A stretch of DNA of 64,000 bases from Mycobacterium asiaticum DSM 44297 (GCF_000613245.1 NZ_HG964938.1:859682-923681); one strand, 5' to 3'; counted from the first letter of the stretch, positions 42,757-53,916 are shown. Notes: generated from the sequence alone by a model not told the origin. Made by a program: numbers and translations.

Positions 42757-43272
42757 TTACCAACCCGACGGGTCGGTGGCCGGCTTGGTGTCGGCGGGCA
42801 GCGCCTTGGGGGAGCTGGACTTGTCGTGACCTGGAGTGAATGCCGTGCGCGCCTCTTTGACCGACTCGATCGTTTTTTGCGGGCCTCGGATCCGGCGCAC
42901 CTTGAGGAAGCCGAGCAGCGCCAATAGCGCGGTCACCACCACCATGATCCCGAACACGATCAGGAAGGCCGCCCAGCGCCACAGCCAGTTATCGAGCAGT
43001 TCGGCGAGGAAGAAGAAGAGGAAGAACGTCGAGTAGAAGAGCACCACCAGCGCGGAGATGAAGAAGACGCTGCCGGTGAGTCCCTTTTTGACGTCGCGGG
43101 TGATCTCGGCGCGGGCGAGTTCGACCTCGGCACGCACCAGCGTCGACAGCTGCGCCGTCACGTCCTTGATCAGCTCGCCGAGCGACGGGTCGCCTGTCCT
43201 GGCGTGCGGGTCGGCCAACGGAATCGAAGTCAGCGTGCTCGGCACACCGTTGTTCCGATCAGGTTTGCTCAC
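42757..43272 (-). CDS. Phage-holin-superfamily membrane protein (Rv3669-like)
   Basis: 171 residues from GTG at 43272. N-terminal amphipathic helix LGELIKDVTAQLSTLVRAEV with ELARAEITRDVKKG is the DUF1469 signature, followed by two membrane segments (GSVFFISALVVLFYSTFFLF and AAFLIVFGIMVVVTALLALL). The C-terminal tail is basic and Pro/Ser-rich. Inner-membrane; function unknown. Located between the secreted protease and ephE, as in Mtb. Confidence 0.87.
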   Translation of the reverse strand: MSKPDRNNGVPSTLTSIPLADPHARTGDPSLGELIKDVTAQLSTLVRAEVELARAEITRDVKKGLTGSVFFISALVVLFYSTFFLFFFLAELLDNWLWRWAAFLIVFGIMVVVTALLALLGFLKVRRIRGPQKTIESVKEARTAFTPGHDKSSSPKALPADTKPATDPSGW

Positions 43273-43535
43273 AGACGGTCCCTCTTTCGTTTCGCGCCAT
43301 CGTTCAGCGCCCTTTCAAACCCAACTGGTGCGCGTCGTCGCGGTTCATGTTGCCATGTGACCTGACGCTGGACGAGGCCAGCCGAACCGCGGCCCGACGG
43401 GCACCGAACCAACCTGTTAATTGACGCGCGCAACCATTTGAAACGGGCAGCGGGTGTCAGTCCGCGATCCTTTAGACTGGCCCATCGTCCTTTCGATCCC
43501 CGCTCGGGGTTCGACCATCTGACGGGAGTACCACT

Positions 43536-44240
43536 TTGCAGAAGGCGTTTCGCTGCCTCAATCGCGGCACAGGTGCGGCCATCGTCACCGCACTGCTAAG
43601 TCTTCTGTTTCTCCCCGCAAGCACCGCCGCGGCCGATGACAAGGTCCCACTCGGTGGCGGCGCCGGGATCGTCGTCAACACCGGCACTCTGTGCACGCTG
43701 ACCGCGATAGGGCATGACAAGTTCGGCGACCTGATCGGTTTCACCTCCGCGCACTGCGGGGGACCGGGTGCCCCCGTCGCCGCCGAGGGCACCGAGAACC
43801 GGGGTCCGGTGGGCACGATGGTCGCGGGTAACGACGGGCTGGACTATGCCGTCATCAAGTTCGATCCGGCCAAGGTGACGCCGGTGGCCAACTTCAACAA
43901 CTTCGCCATCAACGGCATCGGGCCGGAACCGGCCTTCGGGCAAGTGGCCTGCAAGCAGGGCCGCACCACCGGCAACTCGTGCGGCGTCACCTGGGGGCCG
44001 GGCCAGGACCCGGGCAGCATCCTGATGCAGGTCTGCGGCGGCCCGGGTGACTCCGGTGCGCCGGTGACCGTCGACAACTTGCTGGTGGGCATGATTCATG
44101 GAGCCTTCAGCGACAACCTGCCGTCGTGCATCACCAAGTACATTCCGCTGCACACCCCGGCGGTGGTGATGTCGATCAACGCCGACCTGGCCGACATCAA
44201 CGGCAAGAACCGTCCCGGGTCGGGGTTCGTCCCGATCTAG
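43536..44240 (+). CDS. Secreted trypsin-like serine protease (Rv3668c-like)
   Basis: 234 residues from TTG at 43536, with GGGAG about 8 bases upstream. Signal peptide of about 33 residues (AIVTALLSLLFLPASTAAADD) suggests Sec export. The catalytic triad is TSAHCG (His), GLDYAVIKFD (Asp) and CGGPGDSGAPV (Ser). Four Cys could form two disulfides. It belongs to the alpha-lytic-like/streptogrisin group of mycobacterial proteases. Substrate is unknown. Stop is 7 bases from the acs stop. Confidence 0.9.
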   Translation: MQKAFRCLNRGTGAAIVTALLSLLFLPASTAAADDKVPLGGGAGIVVNTGTLCTLTAIGHDKFGDLIGFTSAHCGGPGAPVAAEGTENRGPVGTMVAGNDGLDYAVIKFDPAKVTPVANFNNFAINGIGPEPAFGQVACKQGRTTGNSCGVTWGPGQDPGSILMQVCGGPGDSGAPVTVDNLLVGMIHGAFSDNLPSCITKYIPLHTPAVVMSINADLADINGKNRPGSGFVPI

Positions 44241-44247
44241 TAGACGG

Positions 44248-46200
<1,953 letters not shown>

Positions 46201-46279
46201 ATTATCGAGACTAAAGCGTTGGCGTCCGCCCATGTGAGTTAGGCCGACCGGACAGTCCGCCGACATTAAGGTCGCTGTC

Positions 46280-47905
46280 ATGCGTCGGATGTGGGCCGCC
46301 CTGCTGTTGGCCGCCTCGCTGGCCGTCGTGCCGGTGGCCGGCTGTGGTGGCGGCATGCTCACCCCGGACGTAGTGGTGGTCAACGCGGCCGAACCGCCCA
46401 ATCCGTTGATCCCGACCGGCACCAACGACAGCAACGGCGGTCGCATCCTTGACCGGGTGTTCGCGGGGCTGATGTCCTACGACGCATCCGGCCAGCCCTC
46501 ACCGGAGGTGGCTCAGTCCATCGAAACCACCGACAACGTCAACTACCGGATCGTGCTCAAACCGGGATGGAAATTCACCGATGGTTCCCCGGTCACCGCC
46601 CATTCCTTCGTCGACGCCTGGAACTACGGGGCGGACAGCGCGAATGCCCAACTGCAGCAGAACTTCTTCAGCCCGATCGCCGGGTTCGACGACGTGGCCG
46701 GCCCGCCCGGCGACGGCAGGCCGACCACCATGTCCGGACTGCACGTCGTGAACGACCTCGAGTTCACCGTCCGACTCAAGGCGCCGACCGTCGACTTCGT
46801 GATGAGTTTGGGGCACAGCGCGTTCTATCCGCTGCCGCCCTTGGCATTTCGCGACATGGCGGCGTTCGGTCAACACCCGATCGGTAACGGCCCCTACCGG
46901 CTGTCCGACGGTCCGGACGGCCCGGCGTGGGAACACAACGTCAAGATCGACCTGGTCACCAATCCCGACTACCGCGGCAACCGCAAACCGCGCAACAAGG
47001 GGCTTCGCTTCGAGTTCTACGGCAACCTCGACACGGCTTACGCCGACCTGCTGTCCGGCAATCTCGATGTGCTGGACACGATTCCGTCGAGCGCGCTGAC
47101 CATCTACAAACGCGATCTCGGTGACAATGCCCTCAGCGCACCGGTGGCCGTCAGCCAATCACTCGACACGCCACTGCGACTGCCGCATTTCGGTGGCGAG
47201 GAGGGACGGCTGCGCCGGCTGGCCATCTCCGCCGCAATCAACCGGCCGCAGATCTGTCAGCAGATCTTCAACAAGACCCGCACTCCCGCCCGCGACTTCA
47301 CCGCCAGCTCCCTGCCCGGTTTCGACCCGAACATCCCGGGCAGCGCTGCGCTGGACTTCAATCCGGCTCGGGCGCAGCAGCTTTGGGCGCAGGCTAACGC
47401 GATCTCGCCGTGGACCGGACGATACGCCATCGCTTACAACGCTGACAGCGGCCACCAGGAGTGGGTGGACGCGGTCGCCAACAGCATCAAGAACGTGCTG
47501 GGCATCGATGCGGTCGGCGCGCCACATCCGACCTTCGCCGGCTTCCGCACCCAGATCACCAATCGCACCATCGACACCGCATTTCGCGCGGGGTGGATCG
47601 GCGACTATCCGTCGATGATCGAGTTTCTAGCTCCGCTCTACGTCACGGGAGCCGGATCCAACGATGTGGGTTACTCCAGCCCGGAATTCGACGCCGCCCT
47701 GGCGGCGGCCGAGGCGGCGCCCAATCTGCGCGAGGCCGATGTGCTGGTCAACGTCGCCCAGCGAATCCTGTTGCGCGACATGCCTAGCGTGCCGTTGTGG
47801 TACTACATCAGCGTGATCGGATGGTCGACTTCGGTCAGCAACGTCAAGCCCACCTGGAACGGACTGCCTGACTACGAGAACCTCGTCAAGGGGGAGAAGG
47901 TCTGA
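46280..47905 (+). CDS. dppA: Dipeptide ABC transporter substrate-binding lipoprotein
   Basis: 541 residues. Signal peptide MRRMWAALLLAASLAVVPVA ends in the lipobox VAGC, so Cys22 should be lipidated. Family SBP_bac_5 features: PEVAQSIETTDNVNYRIVLK, GWKFTDGSPVTAHSFVDAW and YSSPEFDAALAAAEAAPNLR. Captures di/oligopeptides at the outer face of the membrane. In Mtb DppA binds heme or tetrapeptides (reported). First gene of dppABCD; 1 base separates it from dppB. Confidence 0.94.
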   Translation: MRRMWAALLLAASLAVVPVAGCGGGMLTPDVVVVNAAEPPNPLIPTGTNDSNGGRILDRVFAGLMSYDASGQPSPEVAQSIETTDNVNYRIVLKPGWKFTDGSPVTAHSFVDAWNYGADSANAQLQQNFFSPIAGFDDVAGPPGDGRPTTMSGLHVVNDLEFTVRLKAPTVDFVMSLGHSAFYPLPPLAFRDMAAFGQHPIGNGPYRLSDGPDGPAWEHNVKIDLVTNPDYRGNRKPRNKGLRFEFYGNLDTAYADLLSGNLDVLDTIPSSALTIYKRDLGDNALSAPVAVSQSLDTPLRLPHFGGEEGRLRRLAISAAINRPQICQQIFNKTRTPARDFTASSLPGFDPNIPGSAALDFNPARAQQLWAQANAISPWTGRYAIAYNADSGHQEWVDAVANSIKNVLGIDAVGAPHPTFAGFRTQITNRTIDTAFRAGWIGDYPSMIEFLAPLYVTGAGSNDVGYSSPEFDAALAAAEAAPNLREADVLVNVAQRILLRDMPSVPLWYYISVIGWSTSVSNVKPTWNGLPDYENLVKGEKV

Positions 47906-47906
47906 G

Positions 47907-48833
47907 ATGGGCTGGTACGTGCTGCGCCGGATCGCGCTGATGGTGCCGGTGTTCCTGGGTGCCACGCTGCTGATCTACGGCATGGTGTTCCTGCTCCCGG
48001 GGGACCCTGTTGCCGCGATCGCCGGCGACCGGCCGCTGAGCCCGGCGGTGACCGCACAACTGCGAGCCCAGTACCACCTCGACGACCCGTTCCTGGTGCA
48101 GTATCTGCGCTATCTGGGCGGCCTGTTGCACGGGGATTTGGGACGCGCATATTCCGGTCTACCGGTCAGCGCCGTTCTGGCCCACGCCTTTCCGGTGACT
48201 ATCCGGCTGGCTCTGATCGCGCTGGTGGTGGAAGCGGTGCTGGGCATCGGGTTCGGTGTGATCGCCGGGCTGCGCCAGGGCGGGATCTTCGACACGACAG
48301 TGCTGGTCACCGGGCTGGTCATCATCGCCATCCCGATCTTCGTGCTGGGCTTCCTGGCGCAGTTTGTGTTCGGGGTCCGGTTGGGACTGGCGCCGGTCAC
48401 GGTGGGCGGCCGGGCAACCTTCGGGAGGCTGCTGCTGCCCGGGATCGTGTTGGGGCTGGTGTCATTTGCCTATGTGGTCCGGTTGACCCGGTCCGCGGTG
48501 GCCGCCAACGCGCACGCGGACTACGTGCGCACCGCGACTGCGAAGGGGTTGTCGCGCCCGCGCGTGGTGACGGTGCACATTCTGCGCAACTCGCTGATAC
48601 CGGTGGTGACCTTCCTCGGCGCCGATCTCGGGGCGCTGATGGGCGGTGCGATCGTGACCGAAGGAATCTTCAACATCCACGGCGTCGGCGGCGTGCTGTA
48701 TCAAGCGGTCACCCGGCAGGAGGCACCGACGGTGGTGTCGATCGTGACGGTGCTCGTACTGATCTATCTGGTGACCAACCTGCTGGTCGACCTGCTCTAC
48801 GCCGCGCTGGACCCCCGGATCCGTTATGCGTAA
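47907..48833 (+). CDS. dppB: Dipeptide ABC transporter permease DppB
   Basis: 308 residues, six membrane segments. DppB-like N-terminus WYVLRRIALMVPVFLGATLL, GDPVAAIAGDRPLSP loop, and EAA loop HADYVRTATAKGLSRPRVVT, which contacts the ATPase. Inner-membrane channel half. The last codons overlap the first of dppC by 8 bases. Confidence 0.95.
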   Translation: MGWYVLRRIALMVPVFLGATLLIYGMVFLLPGDPVAAIAGDRPLSPAVTAQLRAQYHLDDPFLVQYLRYLGGLLHGDLGRAYSGLPVSAVLAHAFPVTIRLALIALVVEAVLGIGFGVIAGLRQGGIFDTTVLVTGLVIIAIPIFVLGFLAQFVFGVRLGLAPVTVGGRATFGRLLLPGIVLGLVSFAYVVRLTRSAVAANAHADYVRTATAKGLSRPRVVTVHILRNSLIPVVTFLGADLGALMGGAIVTEGIFNIHGVGGVLYQAVTRQEAPTVVSIVTVLVLIYLVTNLLVDLLYAALDPRIRYA

Positions 48834-49647
48834 AAATCCGAAACTCCTGGTGTCCGGCGCCCTCATCCTCCTTATCTTGCTGGTCGCGGCTTTCCCGGGT
48901 CTCTTCACCGGCATCGACCCCACCTATGCGGACCCGGGGCAGAGCCTGCTGCCGCCGTCGGCGGCGCACTGGTTCGGCACCGACCTGCAGGGCCACGACA
49001 TCTATGCGCGGACCGTCTACGGAGCGCGGGCCTCGGTCGTCGTCGGCGTCGGCGCGACGTTGATCGTCTTCGTGGTGGGCGGCGTGCTGGGCGCCTTGGC
49101 CGGCTTCTACGGAGGCTGGATCGACGCGCTGGTATCCCGAGTCACCGATGTCTTCTTCGGCCTGCCGTTGCTGCTCGCGGCGATCGTGCTGATGCAGGTG
49201 CTGCGCCACCGCACGGTGTGGACGGTGATCGCAATCCTGGCGCTGTTCGGTTGGCCCCAGCTGGCCAGGATCGCCCGAAGCTCGGTGCTCGAGGTGCGGG
49301 GCAGTGACTATGTGCTGGCGGCCCGAGCGTTGGGGATGCGTCCGTTCCAGGTCCTGGTGCGCCACGCGCTACCCAACGCCATCGGTCCGGTGATCGCGGT
49401 GGCCACCATCGCGCTGGGCGTCTTCATCGTCACCGAGGCGACGCTGTCCTACCTCGGGGTGGGGCTTCCGACGTCGGTGGTGTCCTGGGGCGGGGATATC
49501 AACGTCGCGCAGATGAGGTTGCGGGCCGGCTCGCCGATCCTGTTCTATCCCGCTGGCGCACTGGCGATTACGGTGCTGGGCTTTATGATGCTGGGCGACG
49601 CGCTGCGGGACCGACTGGATGCGGCATCGCGAGCGTGGCGGGCATGA
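48826..49647 (+). CDS. dppC: Dipeptide ABC transporter permease DppC
   Basis: 273 residues. HWFGTDLQGHDIYARTVYGA is the hallmark DppC/OppC start of the periplasmic loop; the EAA loop is GSDYVLAARALGMRPFQVLV with HALPN following. About six membrane segments. Forms the second channel half with DppB. ATGA overlap with dppD. Confidence 0.95.
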   Translation: MRKNPKLLVSGALILLILLVAAFPGLFTGIDPTYADPGQSLLPPSAAHWFGTDLQGHDIYARTVYGARASVVVGVGATLIVFVVGGVLGALAGFYGGWIDALVSRVTDVFFGLPLLLAAIVLMQVLRHRTVWTVIAILALFGWPQLARIARSSVLEVRGSDYVLAARALGMRPFQVLVRHALPNAIGPVIAVATIALGVFIVTEATLSYLGVGLPTSVVSWGGDINVAQMRLRAGSPILFYPAGALAITVLGFMMLGDALRDRLDAASRAWRA

Positions 49648-51287
49648 GCGCCCCGGGTCCGCCGCTGCTTTCGGTCGAGGGTTTGGAAGTCAGGTTCGGC
49701 AACGACGAGCCCGCGGTACGTGGGGTGGACCTCACCGTGCTGCCCGGTCAGACCGTGGCTATCGTCGGCGAATCCGGATCGGGGAAATCCACCACGGCGG
49801 CCGCGATTCTCGGGCTGCTGTCGCCCGGCGGTCGAATCACCGGCGGCCGTATCGTGTTCGACGGCCGTGACATCGCCGACGCGGACGCACGGTCACTGCG
49901 GATGCTTCGCGGTCGCGAGATCGGCTACGTGCCGCAGGACCCGATGACCAACCTCAATCCCGTGTGGAAGGTCGGCTTTCAGATCCGGGAAGCGTTGCGG
50001 GTCAACACCAGTGGGCGCGATGCGCGGCGACGGGCCGTCGAGCTGCTCGCCGAGGTCGGCATGCCCGATCCGGCCGAACAGGTTGGCCGGTACCCGCACC
50101 AGCTTTCCGGGGGCATGTGTCAGCGGGCGCTGATCGCGATCGGTCTGGCGGGCCGGCCGCGGTTGTTGATCGCCGACGAACTCACCTCGGCGTTGGACGT
50201 CACGGTGCAACGTCAGGTCCTCAATCATCTGCAACGGCTCACCGACGAATCCGGGACGGCGCTGCTGCTGATCACCCATGACCTGGCGTTGGCAGCGGAA
50301 CGGGCCGCGGCCGTGGTCGTCATTCATCGCGGCGTGGTGGTGGAATCGGGTGCGGCGCAGACGATCCTGCGCGAACCGCAGCACGAGTACACCCGGCGGC
50401 TGGTCGCTGCGGCTCCGTCGCTGGCGGCCCGGGACAAGCGCTCGGCCCAGATCAGGTCCCGCGTGGCGGCTCAGGCGGCCGAACATGTCGCCGCGTCGAA
50501 CGACATCCTGGTGGCGTCGGAGCTCACCAAGACCTACCGGGAGTCCCGCGGCGCTCCATGGCGGCGCTCGGAGTTTCGCGCGGTCGACGGGGTGTCGTTC
50601 CGGGTGCGGCGGGCCAGCACACTGGCGATCGTGGGGGAGTCGGGTTCGGGCAAATCGACGGTGGCCCGGATGGTGCTGGGCTTGCTCGCGCCGACATCGG
50701 GCTCGGTGGGTTTCGACGGGCAAGACGTCGCCGCGACGCACCAAACCCTGGCCTTCCGCCGGCGAATCCAACCCGTCTTCCAAAACCCCTACAGCAGTCT
50801 GGATCCCCGATACTCGGTTCTTCGCGCCGTCGAAGAACCGCTGCGGATCCACCGGATCGGTGACCGGCGCCGGCGTCACCAGGCCGTGCGTGACCTCATC
50901 GACCAAGTGGCGCTGCCGTCCTCGGTGCTGGATCGGTTGCCGCGCGAGCTTTCGGGCGGCCAGCGGCAGCGGGTGGCGATCGCTCGAGCGTTGGCGCTAC
51001 GTCCCGACGTGCTGGTGTGCGATGAGGCCGTTTCCGCCCTCGACGTCCTCGTCCAGGCCCAGATCCTTGATTTGCTCGGCGAACTGCAGGCCACCTTCGG
51101 CCTGACGTATGTGTTCATCAGCCACGATCTGGCGGTGGTCCGGCAGATCTCCGACGAGGTGCTGGTGATGCGCGCCGGGCGTGTGGTCGAACACTCGGAC
51201 ACCGAAGCGCTGTTCACCCAACCTGCCCACGAGTACACCCGGCAGCTGTTGGAGGCCATTCCCGGGGCATCGTCGGCACCCGGCTAG
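49644..51287 (+). CDS. dppD: Dipeptide ABC transporter ATPase (fused DppDF)
   Basis: 547 residues from ATG at 49644 (Mtb DppD is about 548). Two ATPase domains in one chain: first Walker A GESGSGKSTTAAAIL, signature LSGGMCQRALIA, Walker B RLLIADELTSALD; second Walker A GESGSGKSTVARMVL, signature LSGGQRQRVAIARAL, Walker B VLVCDEAVSALD. Each ends with an oligopeptide-type C-terminal extension (EPQHEYTRRLVAAAPS, QPAHEYTRQLLEAIPG). Drives uptake by ATP hydrolysis. First signature has MCQRA in place of the usual QRQRV. Confidence 0.95.
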   Translation: MSAPGPPLLSVEGLEVRFGNDEPAVRGVDLTVLPGQTVAIVGESGSGKSTTAAAILGLLSPGGRITGGRIVFDGRDIADADARSLRMLRGREIGYVPQDPMTNLNPVWKVGFQIREALRVNTSGRDARRRAVELLAEVGMPDPAEQVGRYPHQLSGGMCQRALIAIGLAGRPRLLIADELTSALDVTVQRQVLNHLQRLTDESGTALLLITHDLALAAERAAAVVVIHRGVVVESGAAQTILREPQHEYTRRLVAAAPSLAARDKRSAQIRSRVAAQAAEHVAASNDILVASELTKTYRESRGAPWRRSEFRAVDGVSFRVRRASTLAIVGESGSGKSTVARMVLGLLAPTSGSVGFDGQDVAATHQTLAFRRRIQPVFQNPYSSLDPRYSVLRAVEEPLRIHRIGDRRRRHQAVRDLIDQVALPSSVLDRLPRELSGGQRQRVAIARALALRPDVLVCDEAVSALDVLVQAQILDLLGELQATFGLTYVFISHDLAVVRQISDEVLVMRAGRVVEHSDTEALFTQPAHEYTRQLLEAIPGASSAPG

Positions 51288-51353
51288 TTGGATGGCGGCG
51301 ACCCGCGGCACCCGGCTTCGCCGCGCTGGCGGTCGCCGCTAGGTTGGCAACCT

Positions 51354-52109
51354 GTGACTGACCCGTTGGCGCCGCTGATGGACCTGCCCGGTGTGGCCGA
51401 AGCAAGCGACCGGGCCCGCGAAGCGCTGGGCCGTGCCCACCGGCATCGCGCCAATCTGCGTGGCTGGCCGGTGACCGCCGCCGAGGCGTCGTTGCGGGCG
51501 GCGCGGGCTTCCTCGGTGCTCGACGGCGGTCCGGTGCGACTTGACGATGTTGCTGATGCCGCCGGCGTCCAGGACCCAGTCTTCGGTGGGGCGCTGCGGG
51601 TGGCCCAGGCGCTCGAGGGTGGCGGCGGTCCGTTGATCGCGGTTTGGCAGAAGGCGCCGCTGCAGGCGCTGGCGCGGTTACACGTGCTGGCGGCGACCGA
51701 CCAGGTGGGCGACGAGCGGTTGGGCCGCCCGCGCAGCGACCCGCAAATCGCGCCGCGGCTGGAGCTACTGGCTGAAATGACGACCCGGCCCACCCAGGCG
51801 TCAGCACCGGTGGTCGCTGCGGTGGCGCACGGAGAGTTGTTGACGCTCAGACCGTTTGGCAGCGCCGACGGTGTGGTGGCGCGCGCGGTGTCCCGGTTGA
51901 TCACGATCGCGACGGGATTGGACCCGCACGGACTCGGTGTGCCAGAAGTGAATTGGATGCGCCAGCCCGCTGCCTACCGTGATGCCGCTAGCAAGTTCGC
52001 CTCGGGCACACCCGACGGAGTGGCCAGCTGGTTGGTGCTGTGTTGTCGCGCGTTGAGGTCCGGTGCGCAGGAAGCCATCTCAATTGCGGAGTCTTTGCCG
52101 GGACGCTAG
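51354..52109 (+). CDS. Degenerate Fic-like protein (Rv3662c-like)
   Basis: 251 residues from GTG at 51354 (Mtb Rv3662c about 256). Mostly helical. LRPFGSADGVVARAVSRLIT resembles the Fic core motif HPFx(D/E)GNGRxxR, with Arg for the catalytic His and Asp-Gly-Val for the GNG part. AMPylation is therefore unlikely by the standard mechanism. The N-terminal part, RAHRHRANLRGWPVTAAEAS, could act like an inhibitory or targeting helix. Conserved beside dppD. Function unknown; the Fic likeness is my inference and not a family assignment from a search. Confidence 0.7.
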   Translation: MTDPLAPLMDLPGVAEASDRAREALGRAHRHRANLRGWPVTAAEASLRAARASSVLDGGPVRLDDVADAAGVQDPVFGGALRVAQALEGGGGPLIAVWQKAPLQALARLHVLAATDQVGDERLGRPRSDPQIAPRLELLAEMTTRPTQASAPVVAAVAHGELLTLRPFGSADGVVARAVSRLITIATGLDPHGLGVPEVNWMRQPAAYRDAASKFASGTPDGVASWLVLCCRALRSGAQEAISIAESLPGR

Positions 52110-52149
52110 CCGGCAGACCACCGAACACCTGTCGCCTGGCCTGGTCCGA

Positions 52150-52450
52150 AATGCGAAGCGGGCGACGACCGAAGAGGTTCGATCGCCGCCCGCCAGCACG
52201 GTCATCCGGTTACCAAGCGTGCACCTGTGGGCTGCGTGGGTGGCCTCGGCGCGTTTGCGACACTTCCTGCTGCAGCCCCACCCAAAGGGCCGTCGAGGCA
52301 ATCCGTATTTCGCAATTACGCAGGCCCGCAACACTTCTGCCATTATCGCGGCTATGACGCAGCGTGGGTGCCGGAAACCGTGCTGGGTGCCCGGGTCGGG
52401 AGAACGATCCTTCTCTTCCGGATCGACCTTGGCCTCACCGGGCTGCCGTG
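52150..52450 (-). ncRNA. Ms1/MTS2823-type RNA polymerase-binding RNA
   Basis: The 505-base gap between the Rv3662c-like and Rv3661-like genes is where Mtb encodes the abundant 300-base MTS2823 RNA (Ms1 in M. smegmatis), which binds core RNA polymerase in a 6S-like way and helps stationary-phase change. Here the minus strand holds about 300 bases rich in stem-forming pairs (for example GTGGGGCTGC with GCAGCCCAC) and ends at a 16-bp hairpin. Promoter-like TTGACG lies at 52500-52495. No reading frame is credible. Ends are approximate; identity rests on synteny and structure. Confidence 0.72.
52158..52193 (-). terminator. 16-bp hairpin ending the Ms1-like RNA
   Basis: Arms 52158-52173 and 52178-52193 with a 4-base loop. 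On the plus strand two positions are A-C mismatches, but on the minus-strand RNA these become G-U pairs, so all 16 positions pair. That asymmetry indicates selection on the minus-strand transcript. A short U-containing tail (TTCGCATTTCGG) follows. Confidence 0.65.
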
Positions 52451-52614
52451 ACTCCTTTGTACTACTAGACCACAGGCTCAGCAAGGCCTAGGAGCGTCAA
52501 AGTTGGGCCGGGATAGCGGAAAGCTTCGTATTGCGCGCTTCACGTGTTTGCTACGGGGCGATTGAGAAAGGTGGGACGCCAGTGCTAGAACCGGCGCCAC
52601 CAGAAAGCGCCTTT

Positions 52615-53472
52615 CTAAAAGGCGAAGCGACGCAACAGCGCGTAGGTGACCGCGCCGGCGGCCAGGGCGCTGATCCCGACCGCGGCCGTGGTGGCGACGG
52701 CAGCCCCCGAGGGCGCCGGAATCCGGTCGCGCAACGACACCGGCCGGGAGAACGACAACACCGGCCAACCGCGTTCGACGGCTTCCTTGCGCAGGGTGCG
52801 ATCGGGGTTCACGACCGAGGGGTGGCCCACAGCTTCAAGCATTGGCAGGTCGGTGATCGAGTCGGAGTAGGCGTAGCAATGCTCCAGCGGATAGCCCTCG
52901 CGCGCGGCGAGCTCGCGGATCGCTTGCACCTTGCCTTCGCCGTAGCAGTAGAAGGCGACCTCGCCGGTGTATTTGCCGTCTTCGACGACCATCCGGGTTG
53001 CCATCGCGTGGGTGGCGCCCAGCGCCCTGGCGATCGGCGCCACGATCTCCTCGCCCGAGGCCGAGACCACCACGACGTCGCGTCCACAAAGTTTGTGGGC
53101 GGCGATGAGATCTGCAGCTTCGGCGAACACCAGTGGCGTCACGATGTCGTGGAGCGTCTCGTTGACGATCGACTTCACCTGCGCGACGTCCCAGCCGGTG
53201 CACATGTTGGCCAGATGAGTGCGCATCCGATCCATCTGGTCATGATCGGCGCCGGAGAGCAGGAAGATGAACTGTGCATAGCTCGACTTCAGCACCGCCC
53301 GCCGGTTAAGCAGGCCTTGCGCGAAGAAGGGTTTGCTGAAGGCCAGTGTGCTGGACTTGGCGATGATGGTCTTGTCCAAGTCGAAGAACGCAGCGGTGCG
53401 GGGGCCCGGGTCAGCGGCTACCGGCGTTTGCGTCGAGGTTTGCTGCGTCGCGGCCGAGTCGGGGGCGGTCAC
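52615..53472 (-). CDS. HAD-IB hydrolase (Rv3661-like)
   Basis: 285 residues from GTG at 53472. HAD motif I is FFDLDKTI, motif II VVVSASGEE, and motif III YAYSDSITDLPML. The SerB-like (HAD-IB) cap is present with VVEDGKYTGEVA. C-terminal hydrophobic segment VATTAAVGISALAAGAVTYA suggests a membrane tail. Such mycobacterial proteins are predicted phosphoserine phosphatase-like or lysophospholipid/haloacid hydrolases; not proven. Conserved between the Ms1 and 6C RNAs, as in Mtb. Confidence 0.88.
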   Translation of the reverse strand: MTAPDSAATQQTSTQTPVAADPGPRTAAFFDLDKTIIAKSSTLAFSKPFFAQGLLNRRAVLKSSYAQFIFLLSGADHDQMDRMRTHLANMCTGWDVAQVKSIVNETLHDIVTPLVFAEAADLIAAHKLCGRDVVVVSASGEEIVAPIARALGATHAMATRMVVEDGKYTGEVAFYCYGEGKVQAIRELAAREGYPLEHCYAYSDSITDLPMLEAVGHPSVVNPDRTLRKEAVERGWPVLSFSRPVSLRDRIPAPSGAAVATTAAVGISALAAGAVTYALLRRFAF

Positions 53473-53603
53473 CAATCCAGCATAGGTCCGCGATCCGGAG
53501 ATGCCGTGAGGTTGAGCCCGAATCGGACGGCTGAATCCCTATCTTGTCGTTCTGCCCGCGGTGTTTTCACGGGTCAAGCCGTACTTTTCTTTCAACGCGG
53601 TAC

Positions 53604-53634
53604 TTGCGTGAAGCCCGGCTGGCATGTGTATAGT
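53604..53634 (+). promoter_or_regulatory. Promoter of the 6C RNA
   Basis: -35 like TTGCGT (53604-53609) and -10 TATAGT (53629-53634) with a 19-base spacer. The -10 matches the mycobacterial consensus TAnnnT well. It predicts a start near 53641. Confidence 0.55.
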
Positions 53635-53640
53635 AAGCAT

Positions 53641-53737
53641 TACTCGGCCCTGAGCCGAGGGTGCATCAGCCCGACCCCCCGGGGCTGATACACGACGACC
53701 TCCGCCTCCTCCCCCCCTGGCGGGGGTCGTCCCTTTT
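53641..53737 (+). ncRNA. 6C (B11) small RNA
   Basis: About 97 bases between the Rv3661-like gene and ssd, the same place and strand as the 93-base B11/6C RNA of Mtb. Three hairpins follow each other: CTCGGC/GCCGAG (53643-53659); ATCAGCCC/GGGCTGAT (53665-53689) with six Cs in its loop; and GACGACCTCCGCC/GGCGGGGGTCGTC (53694-53731) with a C-rich loop, followed by a T-run. C-rich loops of this kind define the 6C family. In Mtb B11 base-pairs with mRNAs for cell division and DNA replication through the C-rich loops. Confidence 0.87.
53694..53737 (+). terminator. Terminator of the 6C RNA
   Basis: 13-bp stem with one G-U pair (only pairs on the plus-strand RNA) followed by CCCTTTT. It is the third hairpin of the small RNA. 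Confidence 0.75.
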
Positions 53738-53916
53738 GTGGGGCAAAAATTCTCGCCCGGATTCTGCACACACTTGTTGTCCGATGCGTTGCGGGGAAGC
53801 CGACAACCCCTGACCGAGCGGGTCCTCAGCGAACCGTTTGTCCACAGCCTCGTTCTTATCCACAGATCGGGCTTTGGCACTGGTGTCCAAGATCGGTGGG
53901 CGAGCACGGTGGAGGA

